A stretch of 64,000 bases of DNA from Corythucha ciliata (taxonomy: Eukaryota; Arthropoda; Insecta; Hemiptera; Tingidae). Below, one piece after another: positions 1-8,924 of the stretch. The notes under the pieces are model-generated. The model had not been told where the DNA came from and made no database searches. It saw only the letters and a program-made list of their open reading frames with translations. The translations under genes were made by a program, and so were the position numbers. The DNA lies in assembly GCA_038030265.1 (NCBI GenBank), contig CM075943.1, forward strand, positions 16,368,001-16,432,000, in the 5' to 3' direction. Within the stretch, counting starts at the first letter, position 1, and each line of letters opens with the position of its first letter.

Positions 1-560
1 GATGACCATCAAGTACACTATTTTATCTATAATTCATGGGCGATCATGGCAATAATATGACTTGGTTGAAGTCAACCCGAAGAATTCCCATTTTTTTGTT
101 TTTGCGAAAATCTAAATCTTCACTCCTCCCCCCCCCCCCAACAAACTACCACGACTACGCCATAAGTACTTGGTGGTTATTAAATCATCTGCATTCTTCT
201 CGGGATTCTGCCTTGGGTTTGGGAACAGCTGTCGGTGGAAGTTGTGCTAACGCCGTTTTTGTGGAATAATTCTGTAACTGTAGGGGTTATTGAAAAAATG
301 CACTAGATTTAATTTGAAGAGCACAATATTTTACACAAGAAACTGTTATGCGGGATTTATACATTTACAATCCTTCCTTACTATTTTTTTATGCGCATCC
401 CGAATTTCGATAATATCGGTTCGCCATAGGGAAAGTTAGGTACCTACTATACCTATTCAATTTTGCATACTTGTTTACGCGGCTTCCACTATCCTATGCG
501 ATCGAGGAAAACCGCGCTTGATGTGGGTTTTTCTGTGGTCTTCAAATTAAGCCTAATATA
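1..560. other. Unassigned sequence before the first transposon
   Basis: No exon-like frame, RNA gene or terminal repeat was recognised. A run of Cs lies near 127-138. The only open frames are short and have no family motif. Confidence 0.4.
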
Positions 561-1125
561 CAGGGTGTAACGGGAAAACGGCGCATAATTGAAATGGGTG
601 ATTCTACATCACATGTGGGTCAAAAATGACTATATGGACCATGGTCCGATTATTGACCGTTTCCGAGAAAATCACAGTTTTCCTGACTGTCAATGCATCA
701 GGCGTTTTTTTTCGAAAATCGGTCGGTATCTTAGCAACCATTAACCCTGGGGAAATTTATAGGACACCTTTGGAAAGAGCACAAAATTTCCTTTAAGATG
801 GTCGTAAAGTTGGGGTAGTTCGTGAAATTTGGGCACCCTTAACGCTCGGCTGAAAAGCCGCTTCCTTGAATTTCTCTATTCTTACTAGTCATTCAGCCAG
901 CTGTGTGTGTGTTCAGCTGACAGCTCTCGGAGGAAGAGTAGGACTTCAGGAAAAACTTCTACAATTATTAAGCTTTCAAATGACCTGGTTGCTTCGGGCC
1001 TTTGTCTATATTCCTTTTGAGATACTGTTCGAAATACTTTAAGCCCCTGTCTAAATCGTTTGGAAACGTATGTTTGCGATTGCCATAGAGCGGGAAAAAT
1101 TCCTTTAAAAAAAATGCTCTTCACG
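561..1125 (+). repeat. Left inverted arm of the composite foldback element
   Basis: Matches about 6500-7053 in inverse orientation. Shared landmarks include the CCATGGTCC segment near 640 (6970 on the right), the AGAGCTGTCA-type segment near 920 (6700) and the GGAAACGTA segment near 1060 (6560). The arm is broken at 1125 by the retrotransposon insertion. Confidence 0.75.
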
Positions 1126-1263
1126 TGTAATGAAAAACGCGGGTTAAAGACACCTTTAGAAAGGTTTTATTTGACGAGAATTAATGTGAGCCAACGAGTT
1201 TGGAATGAAAAATAAAACATAAGAAATAAACATGTGAGAAAGGGGACAGGGATTAATACTACA
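1126..1263 (-). repeat. 3' LTR (138 bp) of the Ty3/gypsy element
   Basis: Same length as the other LTR and nearly identical. It ends (element 3' end) at 1126 and is directly followed by the TCACG target duplication at 1121-1125. Confidence 0.93.
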
Positions 1264-1275
1264 TTCTTCCCTCCT
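1264..1275 (-). promoter_or_regulatory. Polypurine tract before the 3' LTR
   Basis: On the element strand this is AGGAGGGAAGAA, all purines, abutting the start of the 3' LTR. It is the expected plus-strand DNA priming site for an LTR retrotransposon. Confidence 0.75.
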
Positions 1276-1279
1276 GGGT

Positions 1280-1660
1280 TTAGTCCAGAATGTAGTCAAG
1301 TAAGTAAGGGGGTGGACGTCTTTCCCGAGAACTTCTCCTTGGTACGACGAAAACTTGATTTCTGTCGACGTTTAGAGGGCTTTGAGAGGGAGCGTGATCA
1401 AGGGTTTGTCTTTCATCCTGTTCAGGATCTCTGTCTTCACAGCTCGATGGTTGGAGCATGGATGGTTCTTCAGCTTCCTCGAGTGGGTGTCCAAATGGAG
1501 CTAAGTGGCGAGATGAAACGGTTGTCTCCCGTCCGTCAGCGAGTCTGACGTGAGAGTAGTCTGCGTTACCATCCAAAAGCGTAACTTCCTCGACTAACGG
1601 ATCGAATTTCGATGTGCGATATATTTTTTTAGGTATGCGGGACCGGGTTTCAGAAGCCAT
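1280..1660 (-). CDS. C-terminal tail of the retrotransposon integrase, in the -1 frame
   Basis: This frame overlaps the end of the main polyprotein frame by about 65 bases. From about 1620 onward it reads like the continuation of Ty3/gypsy integrase (a DPLV-E-V-LL segment, then DGRE-T-VS-R-LAP), a pattern common after the integrase core. The switch point falls at a run of seven adenines on the element strand near 1625-1631. That is either a single-base loss or a programmed -1 slip. There is no need for a separate start codon; the ATG near 1660 is probably not used. It ends in a basic, proline-rich stretch and a stop at 1280. Confidence 0.75.
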   Translation of the reverse strand: MASETRSRIPKKIYRTSKFDPLVEEVTLLDGNADYSHVRLADGRETTVSSRHLAPFGHPLEEAEEPSMLQPSSCEDRDPEQDERQTLDHAPSQSPLNVDRNQVFVVPRRSSRERRPPPYLLDYILD

Positions 1661-4600
1661 GTCGGTGTTGAAATTCCCTTTCCCGTACGACGAGGGTGCT
1701 TGAACAGTAGTTCATGAGGTGTGGCATTGGTTGAGGTACATAGTAAGGATCGTATAGAATGAAGAGCTTCGCAAAGAACACTTTCCCAGTGTCGGGTATC
1801 GATGTTTCGAGAGCGTAGAGCTAATTCTATCGTCCTCCACAGCACGCCGTTATATCTCTCGACTTGACCATTACCAGCAGGATTATAGGGGGTGGTACGG
1901 CTCGATGCTATTCCTTGTGAAGTAAGGTACTCTTTCATTTCAGCAGACATGAAAGACGATCCTCTGTCCGTATGAATGTAGGAAGGAGCTCCGAAAATTG
2001 AAATAAGAGAACGAAGGTGAGTTATGACGGTCGAAGTGGACGTATCACGGCACGGAAAAGCGAAAGGAAAACGGGAAAATTCATCAATGACGACGAGGAG
2101 ATACCGATTTTGGGTGGACGAAGGCAAAGGACCTTTAAAATCGACGTTAAGCCGCTCGAAAGGAGCTGTTGCTTTTATTAAAGTGCCTTGATTTCTATGA
2201 AACCTCGGCTTAATTGCAGCACAGTGCTTGCAAGCTGCAGAAATCCGACGTATTTCGTCCAAAGAATAAGGAAGATTCTTACTTCTAACCCAATGGTACA
2301 AGCGGGTTACACCGGGATGACAGAGTTCGTCGTGAATTTTCTCAAGCTTCTCGAGAGAAGTTTGGATTGTGGAACATATTCTTGAAAAAGCATCTGCCGC
2401 AGTGTTTTGGGATCCGGGCCTGTAAATGATATCATATTGAAAACATGACAATTCGAGACGCCACCTCAATATCTTCTCATTCTTCACTTTACCCGAATGC
2501 GAGACATTGAACATGAATGATACAGACCGTTGATCAGTGATCAGTTTAAAGTGGCGTCCGATCAGGTAATGACGCCATTTGCGGACCGCTTCAACAATCG
2601 CTCGAGCCTCTGTTTCCACTGACGAGTGTTTTAATTCAGAACCGGATAAAATTCTGGAAAAAAAGGCGACTGGACGATCAGCTTGGGATAAGGTCGCAGC
2701 CAAAGCATTTTCCGAGGCATCAGTTTCGACAACAAACGGCAAATCCGGATCGATACACGTAACGACAGAATTTTCGATGTCCGATTTTAAATTTTCAAAC
2801 GCCCGCAAGCCTTCCGGCGACAGGGGGAACGAAGAACGAACCAGAGGGAGAATTTTGGCCGAAAATTTAGGAATATGTGCCGAGTAATGAGAAAACATTC
2901 CGACAGTACGACGCATTGATGCGGTATCATGAGGAGGAGAGAGTTTTCTGAGTGGGTTGAGGCGATCAGGATCCGGTTTGATGGCTTTATTTGAAATTTG
3001 GTAGCCCAGAAGATTAATAGAACGAAGCGAAAACGAAGACTTTTCTTCGTTAAGGGTGAGAAGATATTTCCTGGCGGCGTTCATAAAATTTTTGAGGTTT
3101 CGATCGTGTTCTTCTTTAGTTTTGCCGCAAACTGTCACGTCGTCCAAGTAGGCGTAAGTTCCTTGGAGGTTTTCTTTGCGGATAATTCCGTCGATGGCTC
3201 GCTGGAACGCTGCAACGCCGTTGGTGACGCCAAAAGGTATACGATTAAAATGGTACAGCTGCCCGCATGCTTCGAACGCTGTGTAAGCTTTGTCTTCTTC
3301 TTTTATAGGAATTTGATGGTACGCGCTTTTTAAATCAATCGTACTGAATATTTCGTTACACGCGACCTTGTTTACTATTTCCTCGATCCGAGGAAGAGGA
3401 TAGGCGTCCAACAGTGTGAAGCGATTAATTGTCCTAGAATAATCGATCACCATTCTTTTTTTATGGTTTTCGTTCGAGACAACGAGAGCCTGAGCTCGCC
3501 AAGGTGAGAAACTTGGTTCTACGATCCCTTCTGAAAGTAGACGTTTGATTTCTGCTTCGATAAATTCGAGGTCACTTGATGAATGTCGACGAGATTTAGT
3601 AGCTACAGGAGCGCAGCCTTCTTTCAAATTATCGAAAAGCGAAGCTGGTTCCACGAGGGCGGCGGTCAAAGAAGAACAAATGGTGAGAGCCTCTTTTGCA
3701 CCCCCAAAAACTACCTGAAGAGAGGAATGGGCCTTCAAGAGATCGTGACCTATTATGAGATCAGAACAGAGATCGGGGAGAAGAGACAGCTCCACGCCTT
3801 CATACGAGTGGTTAAGAAGTGTTAGAGTGACTTTACATCGCCCAGTTATTCGCGACGTAACAGATGTGGAGGCCATTGACGACGGAAGAACACGAAGACC
3901 TAACTTGTGGGCAGTCTTCGTATTAAGAAAGCTCGAGGTACTTCCGGTGTCGACCAGAGCGAATACTGGGTGGCCATTGATCGTAGCCGCAACTGTGCTT
4001 TTGGTAAGGCTACCGGCTATCGAGCTGAGAACTGCGGTCGAGTGCCGTGAGTTTGACTTTAAATTTTGCTTCGACGCTTGGTAGGACGATCTACAGACGG
4101 AAGCGAAGTGCCCCTTCTTGAAACATTTTGTGCATTGAGCGTTTTTCGCTGGGCAGTTAGTTCGAGAATGTTTCTTTTTGCCGCAGTAGAAACATTTTTG
4201 ATGAATAGCGGCGACTGTTTCTTGGGAGGAGCTCGAGGATACTGAAGATTCTCGACGAGAACTTTTAGATTTCGATGGAGATGGCAAATCGGATCGAACA
4301 GCGTTAACTGTTGATGTCGAGGGGAACGAGAGAGATTGCAGACGGGCCAGTTCAAGTGATCTAGCGTCCTTAGATGCTTCGTCTAATGTGAGAGAAGACT
4401 TTTCGAGAAGACGTTGGCGAATCTCCGGTGAGTACAATCCATTAATGAATGCGTCTCTGATAAAATCGTCCCGGTTTTGATCGGCGGTGACAGCCTTGAA
4501 TTGACAATCTTTGCCCAGAACTGTTAATGCCCGAAGGTACTGATCTATTGACTCATCGGAGTTTTGACGGCGAGTCGCTAGCTTGTATCTTGCATAAATT

Positions 4601-4854
4601 TCGTTGACGGGCTTGTCGTAGATGCGCTTGAGCACTTCAACAGCCTCTTCAAACGTCGAACAGTTACTTATGAAGTTATCGACGTGATGAGAAACGAAGT
4701 TGACCAAGAGTTTTAGTTTCGTAGCGTCTGATGGCGGAGGCTCTGCGCATGCAATGAAATTGTCGAATGTTCGATACCAGTGACTCCATTCAGAAGCGGC
4801 CGTACTAGAATTTGGGTCAGCTTCGAACCGTTCAGGTTTCAAAGAGCTTTGCAT
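1594..4854 (-). CDS. Gag-Pol polyprotein of the Ty3/gypsy element (ends at a -1 break)
   Basis: About 1086 residues from the ATG at 4852-4854. I chose this start because the open frame upstream lies inside the LTR and has no ATG. Visible in order: gag region; two CX2CX4HX4C zinc knuckles at about residues 221-254; protease with DTGS near 303; reverse transcriptase at about 430-620 with the catalytic Y-L-D-D near 570; RNase H with TDAS and the later TDQRS acid; an integrase HHCC-type zinc segment; then the integrase core with D in VDFKG, D in HTDRG and E in QVERYN, the last two separated by exactly 35 residues. All catalytic acids looked for are present, so the enzyme cores appear intact. The frame runs out at 1594; the integrase tail continues in the -1 frame. 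Role: copy-and-paste transposition through an RNA intermediate. Confidence 0.93.
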   Translation of the reverse strand: MQSSLKPERFEADPNSSTAASEWSHWYRTFDNFIACAEPPPSDATKLKLLVNFVSHHVDNFISNCSTFEEAVEVLKRIYDKPVNEIYARYKLATRRQNSDESIDQYLRALTVLGKDCQFKAVTADQNRDDFIRDAFINGLYSPEIRQRLLEKSSLTLDEASKDARSLELARLQSLSFPSTSTVNAVRSDLPSPSKSKSSRRESSVSSSSSQETVAAIHQKCFYCGKKKHSRTNCPAKNAQCTKCFKKGHFASVCRSSYQASKQNLKSNSRHSTAVLSSIAGSLTKSTVAATINGHPVFALVDTGSTSSFLNTKTAHKLGLRVLPSSMASTSVTSRITGRCKVTLTLLNHSYEGVELSLLPDLCSDLIIGHDLLKAHSSLQVVFGGAKEALTICSSLTAALVEPASLFDNLKEGCAPVATKSRRHSSSDLEFIEAEIKRLLSEGIVEPSFSPWRAQALVVSNENHKKRMVIDYSRTINRFTLLDAYPLPRIEEIVNKVACNEIFSTIDLKSAYHQIPIKEEDKAYTAFEACGQLYHFNRIPFGVTNGVAAFQRAIDGIIRKENLQGTYAYLDDVTVCGKTKEEHDRNLKNFMNAARKYLLTLNEEKSSFSLRSINLLGYQISNKAIKPDPDRLNPLRKLSPPHDTASMRRTVGMFSHYSAHIPKFSAKILPLVRSSFPLSPEGLRAFENLKSDIENSVVTCIDPDLPFVVETDASENALAATLSQADRPVAFFSRILSGSELKHSSVETEARAIVEAVRKWRHYLIGRHFKLITDQRSVSFMFNVSHSGKVKNEKILRWRLELSCFQYDIIYRPGSQNTAADAFSRICSTIQTSLEKLEKIHDELCHPGVTRLYHWVRSKNLPYSLDEIRRISAACKHCAAIKPRFHRNQGTLIKATAPFERLNVDFKGPLPSSTQNRYLLVVIDEFSRFPFAFPCRDTSTSTVITHLRSLISIFGAPSYIHTDRGSSFMSAEMKEYLTSQGIASSRTTPYNPAGNGQVERYNGVLWRTIELALRSRNIDTRHWESVLCEALHSIRSLLCTSTNATPHELLFKHPRRTGKGISTPTWLLKPGPAYLKKYIAHRNSIR

Positions 4855-4858
4855 ATTA

Positions 4859-4870
4859 TCGTCAAATAAA
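4859..4870 (-). promoter_or_regulatory. Putative self-priming primer-binding site
   Basis: Element-strand TTTATTTGACGA lies one base inside the 5' LTR. It is perfectly complementary to TCGTCAAATAAA within the LTR (4912-4923). It does not begin with TGG, which a site pairing with a tRNA 3' CCA would. The gag ATG follows only four bases later (4852-4854). Fission-yeast Tf1 and its relatives prime reverse transcription with the 5' end of their own RNA folded onto a site in this position; use of that mechanism here is inferred. Confidence 0.6.
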
Positions 4871-4871
4871 T

Positions 4872-5009
4872 TGTAATGAAAACCGCGGGTTAAAGACACC
4901 TTTAGAAAGGTTTTATTTGACGAGAATTAATGTGAGCCAACGAGTTTGGAATGAAAAATAAAACATAAGAAATAAACATGTGAGAAAGGGGACAGGGATT
5001 AATACTACA
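4872..5009 (-). repeat. 5' LTR (138 bp) of the Ty3/gypsy element
   Basis: In element orientation it starts TGTAGTATTAATCC and ends TTTTCATTACA. It is very short for an LTR. The 12-mer complementary to the primer-site candidate lies at 4912-4923. If transcription starts there, U3 would be about 86 nt and R plus U5 about 52 nt. An AATAAA-like signal overlaps the same 12-mer. Confidence 0.93.
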
Positions 5010-5191
5010 TCACGTCACTCAGCTCAGGTTGGTGAGGGATTTTCTACTCGGTATTCGCTCGTTTTTTTAGTGCATTTCATTCAAAAAATGCACTATTGGT
5101 CTCGCCCTGATGGTCGCACATATGGGTTGTGATACTTTTTTTTCACGTTTCAGAACCCCTAGAACACGAATCCGAGATCGGTTCGATTTGC

Positions 5192-5210
5192 TATATATAT
5201 ATATATATAT
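5192..5210. repeat. (TA)n microsatellite
   Basis: Uninterrupted TA alternation inside HINE-like copy 1. The equivalent place in the 27-kb copy is also TA-rich. Confidence 0.9.
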
Positions 5211-5674
5211 GGCCCTTTTTTGTTAGCACGATCACGGTCGCAATTTTTGACTTAGGGCAACCAAATTTGGTCTAAAAATCAATAGCGTGAATATCTCGGA
5301 CGAGTTCGTGATCCAGATGAATCGGTCCACGGGAACGGTGTAAAAGAGGGGTTTGAATTAGTTGAAAATTCGCTACCGCACGGCTGTTGCTGCAATTGCC
5401 CCCAAAATTGACTCGAGTTATAAGAAATGAACGCGCTTTCGTATGAGACCCTAGTGAACCAAATCCGTTGATATGGCAGGGGTGTTCTCGGCGGAGGGGA
5501 GCTATTAAATTAACGCTATGCCTTACTGGACCACCCAATTACCAAAAAATTTCATTGACATTGTATTTTAAGCCGTCTCTTTTATTTTATTTGCCTACAG
5601 CCTAATAAATCTTGAGTAAAAAATTCCGAGGTGGGCCAAAAAGGGAGGAACAAAAAAAAAAATTAAAAAAAAAT

Positions 5675-5745
5675 TGTTTCGGATTCGAACCCAGGCACTC
5701 CGCAATGGTGAAATTGTGACATACCATTTAACCTAATGTAACTGA
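5675..5745 (-). repeat. tRNA-like Pol III promoter relic (possible SINE head)
   Basis: The minus strand carries a perfect B box (GGTTCGAATCC) near 5685, an A-box-like segment about 45 nt upstream and a T run directly downstream that would terminate Pol III. The T-arm stem does not pair fully, so this is not a functional tRNA gene. Confidence 0.45.
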
Positions 5746-5770
5746 TCTGAAAATTAACGTAATCTGAAAA

Positions 5771-6178
5771 AAGTTATGTTCCGACAGCAGCCTGTCGGGA
5801 GAAGTGCATTTCATTCATGCGACAATCGAGTCAAACCTCATAAGTTAGAACGATATCAATCAATTATGAATGAAATTTAGGCCGGAATAAAGATTTTAAT
5901 TGCAAATAACTCCTCTAACAAGAGTCCGCCTCCCCATATCGTATAGGCAACCAAACCGACTCTGTTTCATTTTTCATTTTCATCATTTTATTCCCCCTCA
6001 GTAGGTGCCAAAAAAGGAGCCTGCGGTAAAAAGAAACACGATTTTAATTTTGACTTTCTATACCACGGCCTAAATGTCATTCATAATTGATTGATATCGT
6101 TCTAACTTATGAGGTTTGACTCGATTGTCGCATGAATGAAATGCACTTCTCCCGACAGGCTGCTGTCGGAACAAAACT
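5771..6178. repeat. Inverted repeat made of two opposed copies of the HINE-like 3' end
   Basis: Bases 5771-5884 match 6062-6178 in inverse orientation. Each arm contains the CCGACAG/CTGTCGG hairpin (5781-5798 and 6152-6169) and the GTGCATTTCATT motif. The spacer of about 177 bp is unrelated. It suggests one 3' end inserted into, or was captured by, another. Confidence 0.7.
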
Positions 6179-6499
6179 TTTTTTTTTTTTTTAGGGTCGC
6201 TCGACTTAGCTGTTGGGGTTCATCTATTTAAGCCCCCGTTCTATGCAGTTGACTTTGAGTTTGACTTCCGCTGTCTGTTTCCACCGATCTCTGCGAAATA
6301 TCTGTCAAAGGAGAGGGTGGGAACGGTAGTGACTGTTGGCAGCTACTCTTGAATCCTACAGGTCAGAACCCTTAGGTTCTGAGCAGTGACCTCAAGCACT
6401 TAGTATTGTAGTAGTTTCAAGCACTTAGTATTGCCTTTTTTGGAGTTGGTCCAGCGAGGTAACTGGACTCAGCAGTCTTAACGGATCAAAAATTCACCG

Positions 6500-7053
6500 A
6501 AAAGGTTGCAAAGAGCTTTCGGAAGAAAATTGTTTCCCGCTCGAGGGCAATTGTGAACGTACGTTTCCAGACATTTTAGGCGAGTATTTCGAACTGTATC
6601 TCAGAAGGAATAAAGACAAAATCCAGAACCAAGCAGGTCATTTGAAAGCTTAATAAATGTAGAAGTTTTTCATGAAGTCCTACTCTTCCTCCGAGAGCTG
6701 TCAGTAAAATGACAGCTGGCTGAATAACAAGTAAGAATAAAGAATTTCAATGAAGCGGCTATTCAGCTGAGAGTTAAGGGCGCCCAAATTTCACGACCTA
6801 CCCCAACTTTACGATCATCTGAAAGGAAATTTTGTGCTCTTTCCAACGGTGTCCTTGAAAATTTCCTAGGATCAATGGTTGCTAAGATACCGACCGAGTT
6901 TTGAAGAAAACGCCTGCTGCTTCGAAATTCAGGAAAACTGCGATTTCTCAGAAACTGTTGATAATCGGACCATGGTCCAGATAGTCATTTTTGACCCACA
7001 TGTGATGTAGAATCACCCATTTCAATTATGCCCCATTTTCCCGTTACACCCTG
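6500..7053 (-). repeat. Right inverted arm of the composite foldback element
   Basis: Inverse counterpart of 561-1125, ending in TTTTCCCGTTACACCCTG and followed by TA. It is not interrupted, so it serves as a reference for what the left arm looked like. Confidence 0.75.
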
Positions 7054-7055
7054 TA

Positions 7056-7640
7056 GAATGATTAGTCAACACTGATGGTTGCAGAGATATTTCAGCAAAA
7101 CGAACAAAATGGCCCTGCAATCCTAACACCAGCTCGTGCAGTGCGAACACCCGACGTGAAATCTAAGTGAATTTTTTACACAGTGGAAGGAGGCGGGTCA
7201 GAAAGAGATTGCACCAAACATTTATCAGTTTTTCCAGCTTCCAAGCTTCGGTAGCCTTTCCCATCGCGATACAAATCACCGTTGCAAAACTTTAGTAAGC
7301 ACTTAATTCTATACTTCAGCGTTTAAACACGCGAGCCCCGAGTTTTGCAATGCAACCAATGAGAGCCCCCCTCCCCAGTCGAGGCGTAAATAGGGGGGGG
7401 GGGGTAACAGCACCCGCATACCGATGTGGAGGATAAACCAACTGCAAAAACAGCGTTTTTTCTTTTTTCTCTTCACCCACAAATCAAACTTCCAATTATA
7501 CATAATAACATACATAATTCATAAATTATCCTCGTGTCTCACGTTTCTGGAATGAGGGGGCAATCGAAATTACCAATCAAAAAACAAGACAGTGATTTCA
7601 CACACCGATAAGCCTCCATTTCACTGAAGAAAAAAAAAAA
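7056..7640. other. No recognisable gene; poly-G tract
   Basis: Flanks the right end of the composite foldback element. It includes a G homopolymer near 7391-7405. No exon-like frame was seen. Confidence 0.35.
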
Positions 7641-8580
7641 AGGCTCTTTCAAACTCCTTTCAAGCCGCGGATTTTCGATCTTCCATAACCCATTGTCGTG
7701 TATTTGGTTCCATTAAAACACAATTTCACGAATTTGAGATATTTCAAACCTTAATTTTGGGCATTTTCGCTCTTACAAAAAGGAATTTTTGGTAAATTTA
7801 AATGATTTTATTGAGTTAAACATTCTTTTTTATTTTTGACCGAATAGTTTGGGGTTGTCTATGTGCACCCAATTAACAAGGCATCCACTAGAAACAAATC
7901 TTTGTCACGCGTTACGAACAAAATTCTCAAACATCTTGAGAAGCGTACGCACCCAGAAACTTGTTTATCCAACTCAACTTTTTCTCAAAAATGAATTTTG
8001 TGATTTAGCTTTTTCAAAAATCAGTTTCGCAGGCTTGGCTACTTCGGAAAACTAATTTAGCCCTTTCTAAACAAAATTCAGGAAGCATCAAAGACGCCTC
8101 CTCAAACATAAAAACCCAGAGATGTCGAATGTCCTGAATAATAAGAACGAACTCCGGAGGCTCAAGAGAAATAAACCATCGGACCTCGTAGTGTTGTGTT
8201 GACGTTTGTAGTGCGTGTGAACCTGGTGCACTAAATTAATTATAATACAAACAAAGGATGTGACTTGTTGAATGACTATCCTAATAGTGAACTAAGTTAT
8301 GAGATTTGATATTGCTAGATGAACTATGATTTTGCTTAATTTGTTCAGTTGCAATAAAATATCACGGGGGAAAAAAAAAAAAAAAAGGTTTTTTTATTTA
8401 TTTATTTTTTATTTTCTGTATTCATTCAAAAACTATTTTGTCATTTTTGCTTTTGAAACGACCAGTTTTGTGGATTTTCGCTATTTTAAAACCAAATTTT
8501 GCGGATTTGTTTTGTTCCCTCAATTTTTCTCTTTCAAAATCTCGTAGCTTCAGCTCTTTCTAAAATCAGAATCGTTTAGC
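7640..8580. repeat. Degenerate array of CAAAAACCAAATTT-CGCGGATTTGG-like units
   Basis: Irregular repetition at roughly 30-45 bp of a module that alternates T/A-rich text with TTTCGCGGATTT or close variants. Units are highly diverged and interrupted. The same module recurs at 12.3, 26.4, 27.7 and 30.3 kb, and inverted at 49.4, 50.2 and 55 kb. Confidence 0.5.
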
Positions 8581-8599
8581 CTTGGTGTTGAAATCGCGA

Positions 8600-8920
8600 A
8601 AGGTGTTTTTAGTTGGGGATGAGTACTTTTTCAAAATTGTTGCCGAAAAGCAGAGCTTTTCCTCAATTAAACCACTAATTGTATCTTTTTCTAAATTTTA
8701 TCGGCTAAATAGCACTTTTTCTCCATTTTAGCCGCGGCTAATTATGTTTTGAATTTGAGTCACGAATTAGTGTTTTTTCTCTGTTTTAGCCGAGAATTAG
8801 CACTTTCCCCCAATTTTAGCTGCTTCTACAATTCGCGATTTTCTCAATTTTATCAGCGAACTAGCTTTTTTCTCCATTCTAGTCAGAAATTAGCGCTTTT
8901 TCGAAACTTGTAGGTGCGTG
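8600..8920. repeat. Degenerate array of AATTAGCGCTTTTTCTCAATTTTAG-like units
   Basis: About 30-bp units with the recurring words AATTAGC, TTTTTCTC and TTTAGCCG. The same unit forms the large array at 59.1-60.3 kb. Confidence 0.6.
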
Positions 8921-8924
8921 CTTG

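Larger units (their letters stand above)
1126..5009 (-). mobile_element. Complete Ty3/gypsy-type LTR retrotransposon, 3884 bp, recent insertion
   Basis: Two 138-bp direct repeats (1126-1263 and 4872-5009) bound the element. On the element (minus) strand each begins TG and ends CA. The five bases TCACG at 1121-1125 recur at 5010-5014 as the target duplication. The LTRs differ at only one position in my comparison (A versus C, near 1137 and 4883), so the insertion is young. Domain order is gag with two CCHC knuckles, protease, reverse transcriptase, RNase H, integrase, which is the Ty3/gypsy order. A purine tract lies directly before the 3' LTR. A normal tRNA primer-binding site is missing. The coding frame has one -1 break near its end, so this copy may be only conditionally functional. 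Confidence 0.95.
5066..6178 (+). mobile_element. Helentron/HINE-like non-autonomous element, copy 1
   Basis: Begins in a T run with AGTGCATTTCATT near 5070, followed by a short inverted copy (AATGCACT). It holds a (TA)n microsatellite at 5192-5210 and ends with AATGAAATGCACT (about 6136-6148). A perfect 7-bp hairpin (CCGACAG-gctg-CTGTCGG, 6152-6169) follows, then a T run. Sub-terminal inverted repeats, a microsatellite core, a 3' hairpin and insertion in T-rich sites are the hallmarks of Helentron-associated elements such as DINE-1. No Rep/helicase coding is present. The family name is inferred. Confidence 0.5.
561..7053. mobile_element. Composite foldback transposon with CAGGGTGTAACGGG ends and TA target duplication
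   Basis: The sequence CAGGGTGTAACGGGAAAA starts at 561 and its reverse complement ends at 7053, with TA immediately outside both ends (559-560 and 7054-7055). Homology between the ends is long: about 565 bp on the left (to 1125) matches about 550 bp on the right (from about 6500) in inverted orientation, with many substitutions and small indels. Ends of the CAGGGTG type with a TA duplication are typical of non-autonomous elements mobilised by Tc1/mariner-like transposases. No transposase frame remains. The interior has been opened by the LTR retrotransposon at 1126-5009 and by a HINE-like element at about 5066-6178. The elements nested inside it must be younger insertions. Confidence 0.75.

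Noticed and set aside
1280..1548. Plus-strand frames antisense to the retrotransposon
   Set aside because: They mirror the dense coding of the polyprotein and have no motifs of their own.
4855..4899. Extension of gag-pol upstream of 4854 into the LTR
   Set aside because: The open frame continues but its first codon is GTG and it overlaps the LTR; the first ATG is at 4852-4854.
7640..8920. CRISPR-like regular repeats
   Set aside because: Units vary in length and sequence, spacers are not distinct, and the genome is eukaryotic.
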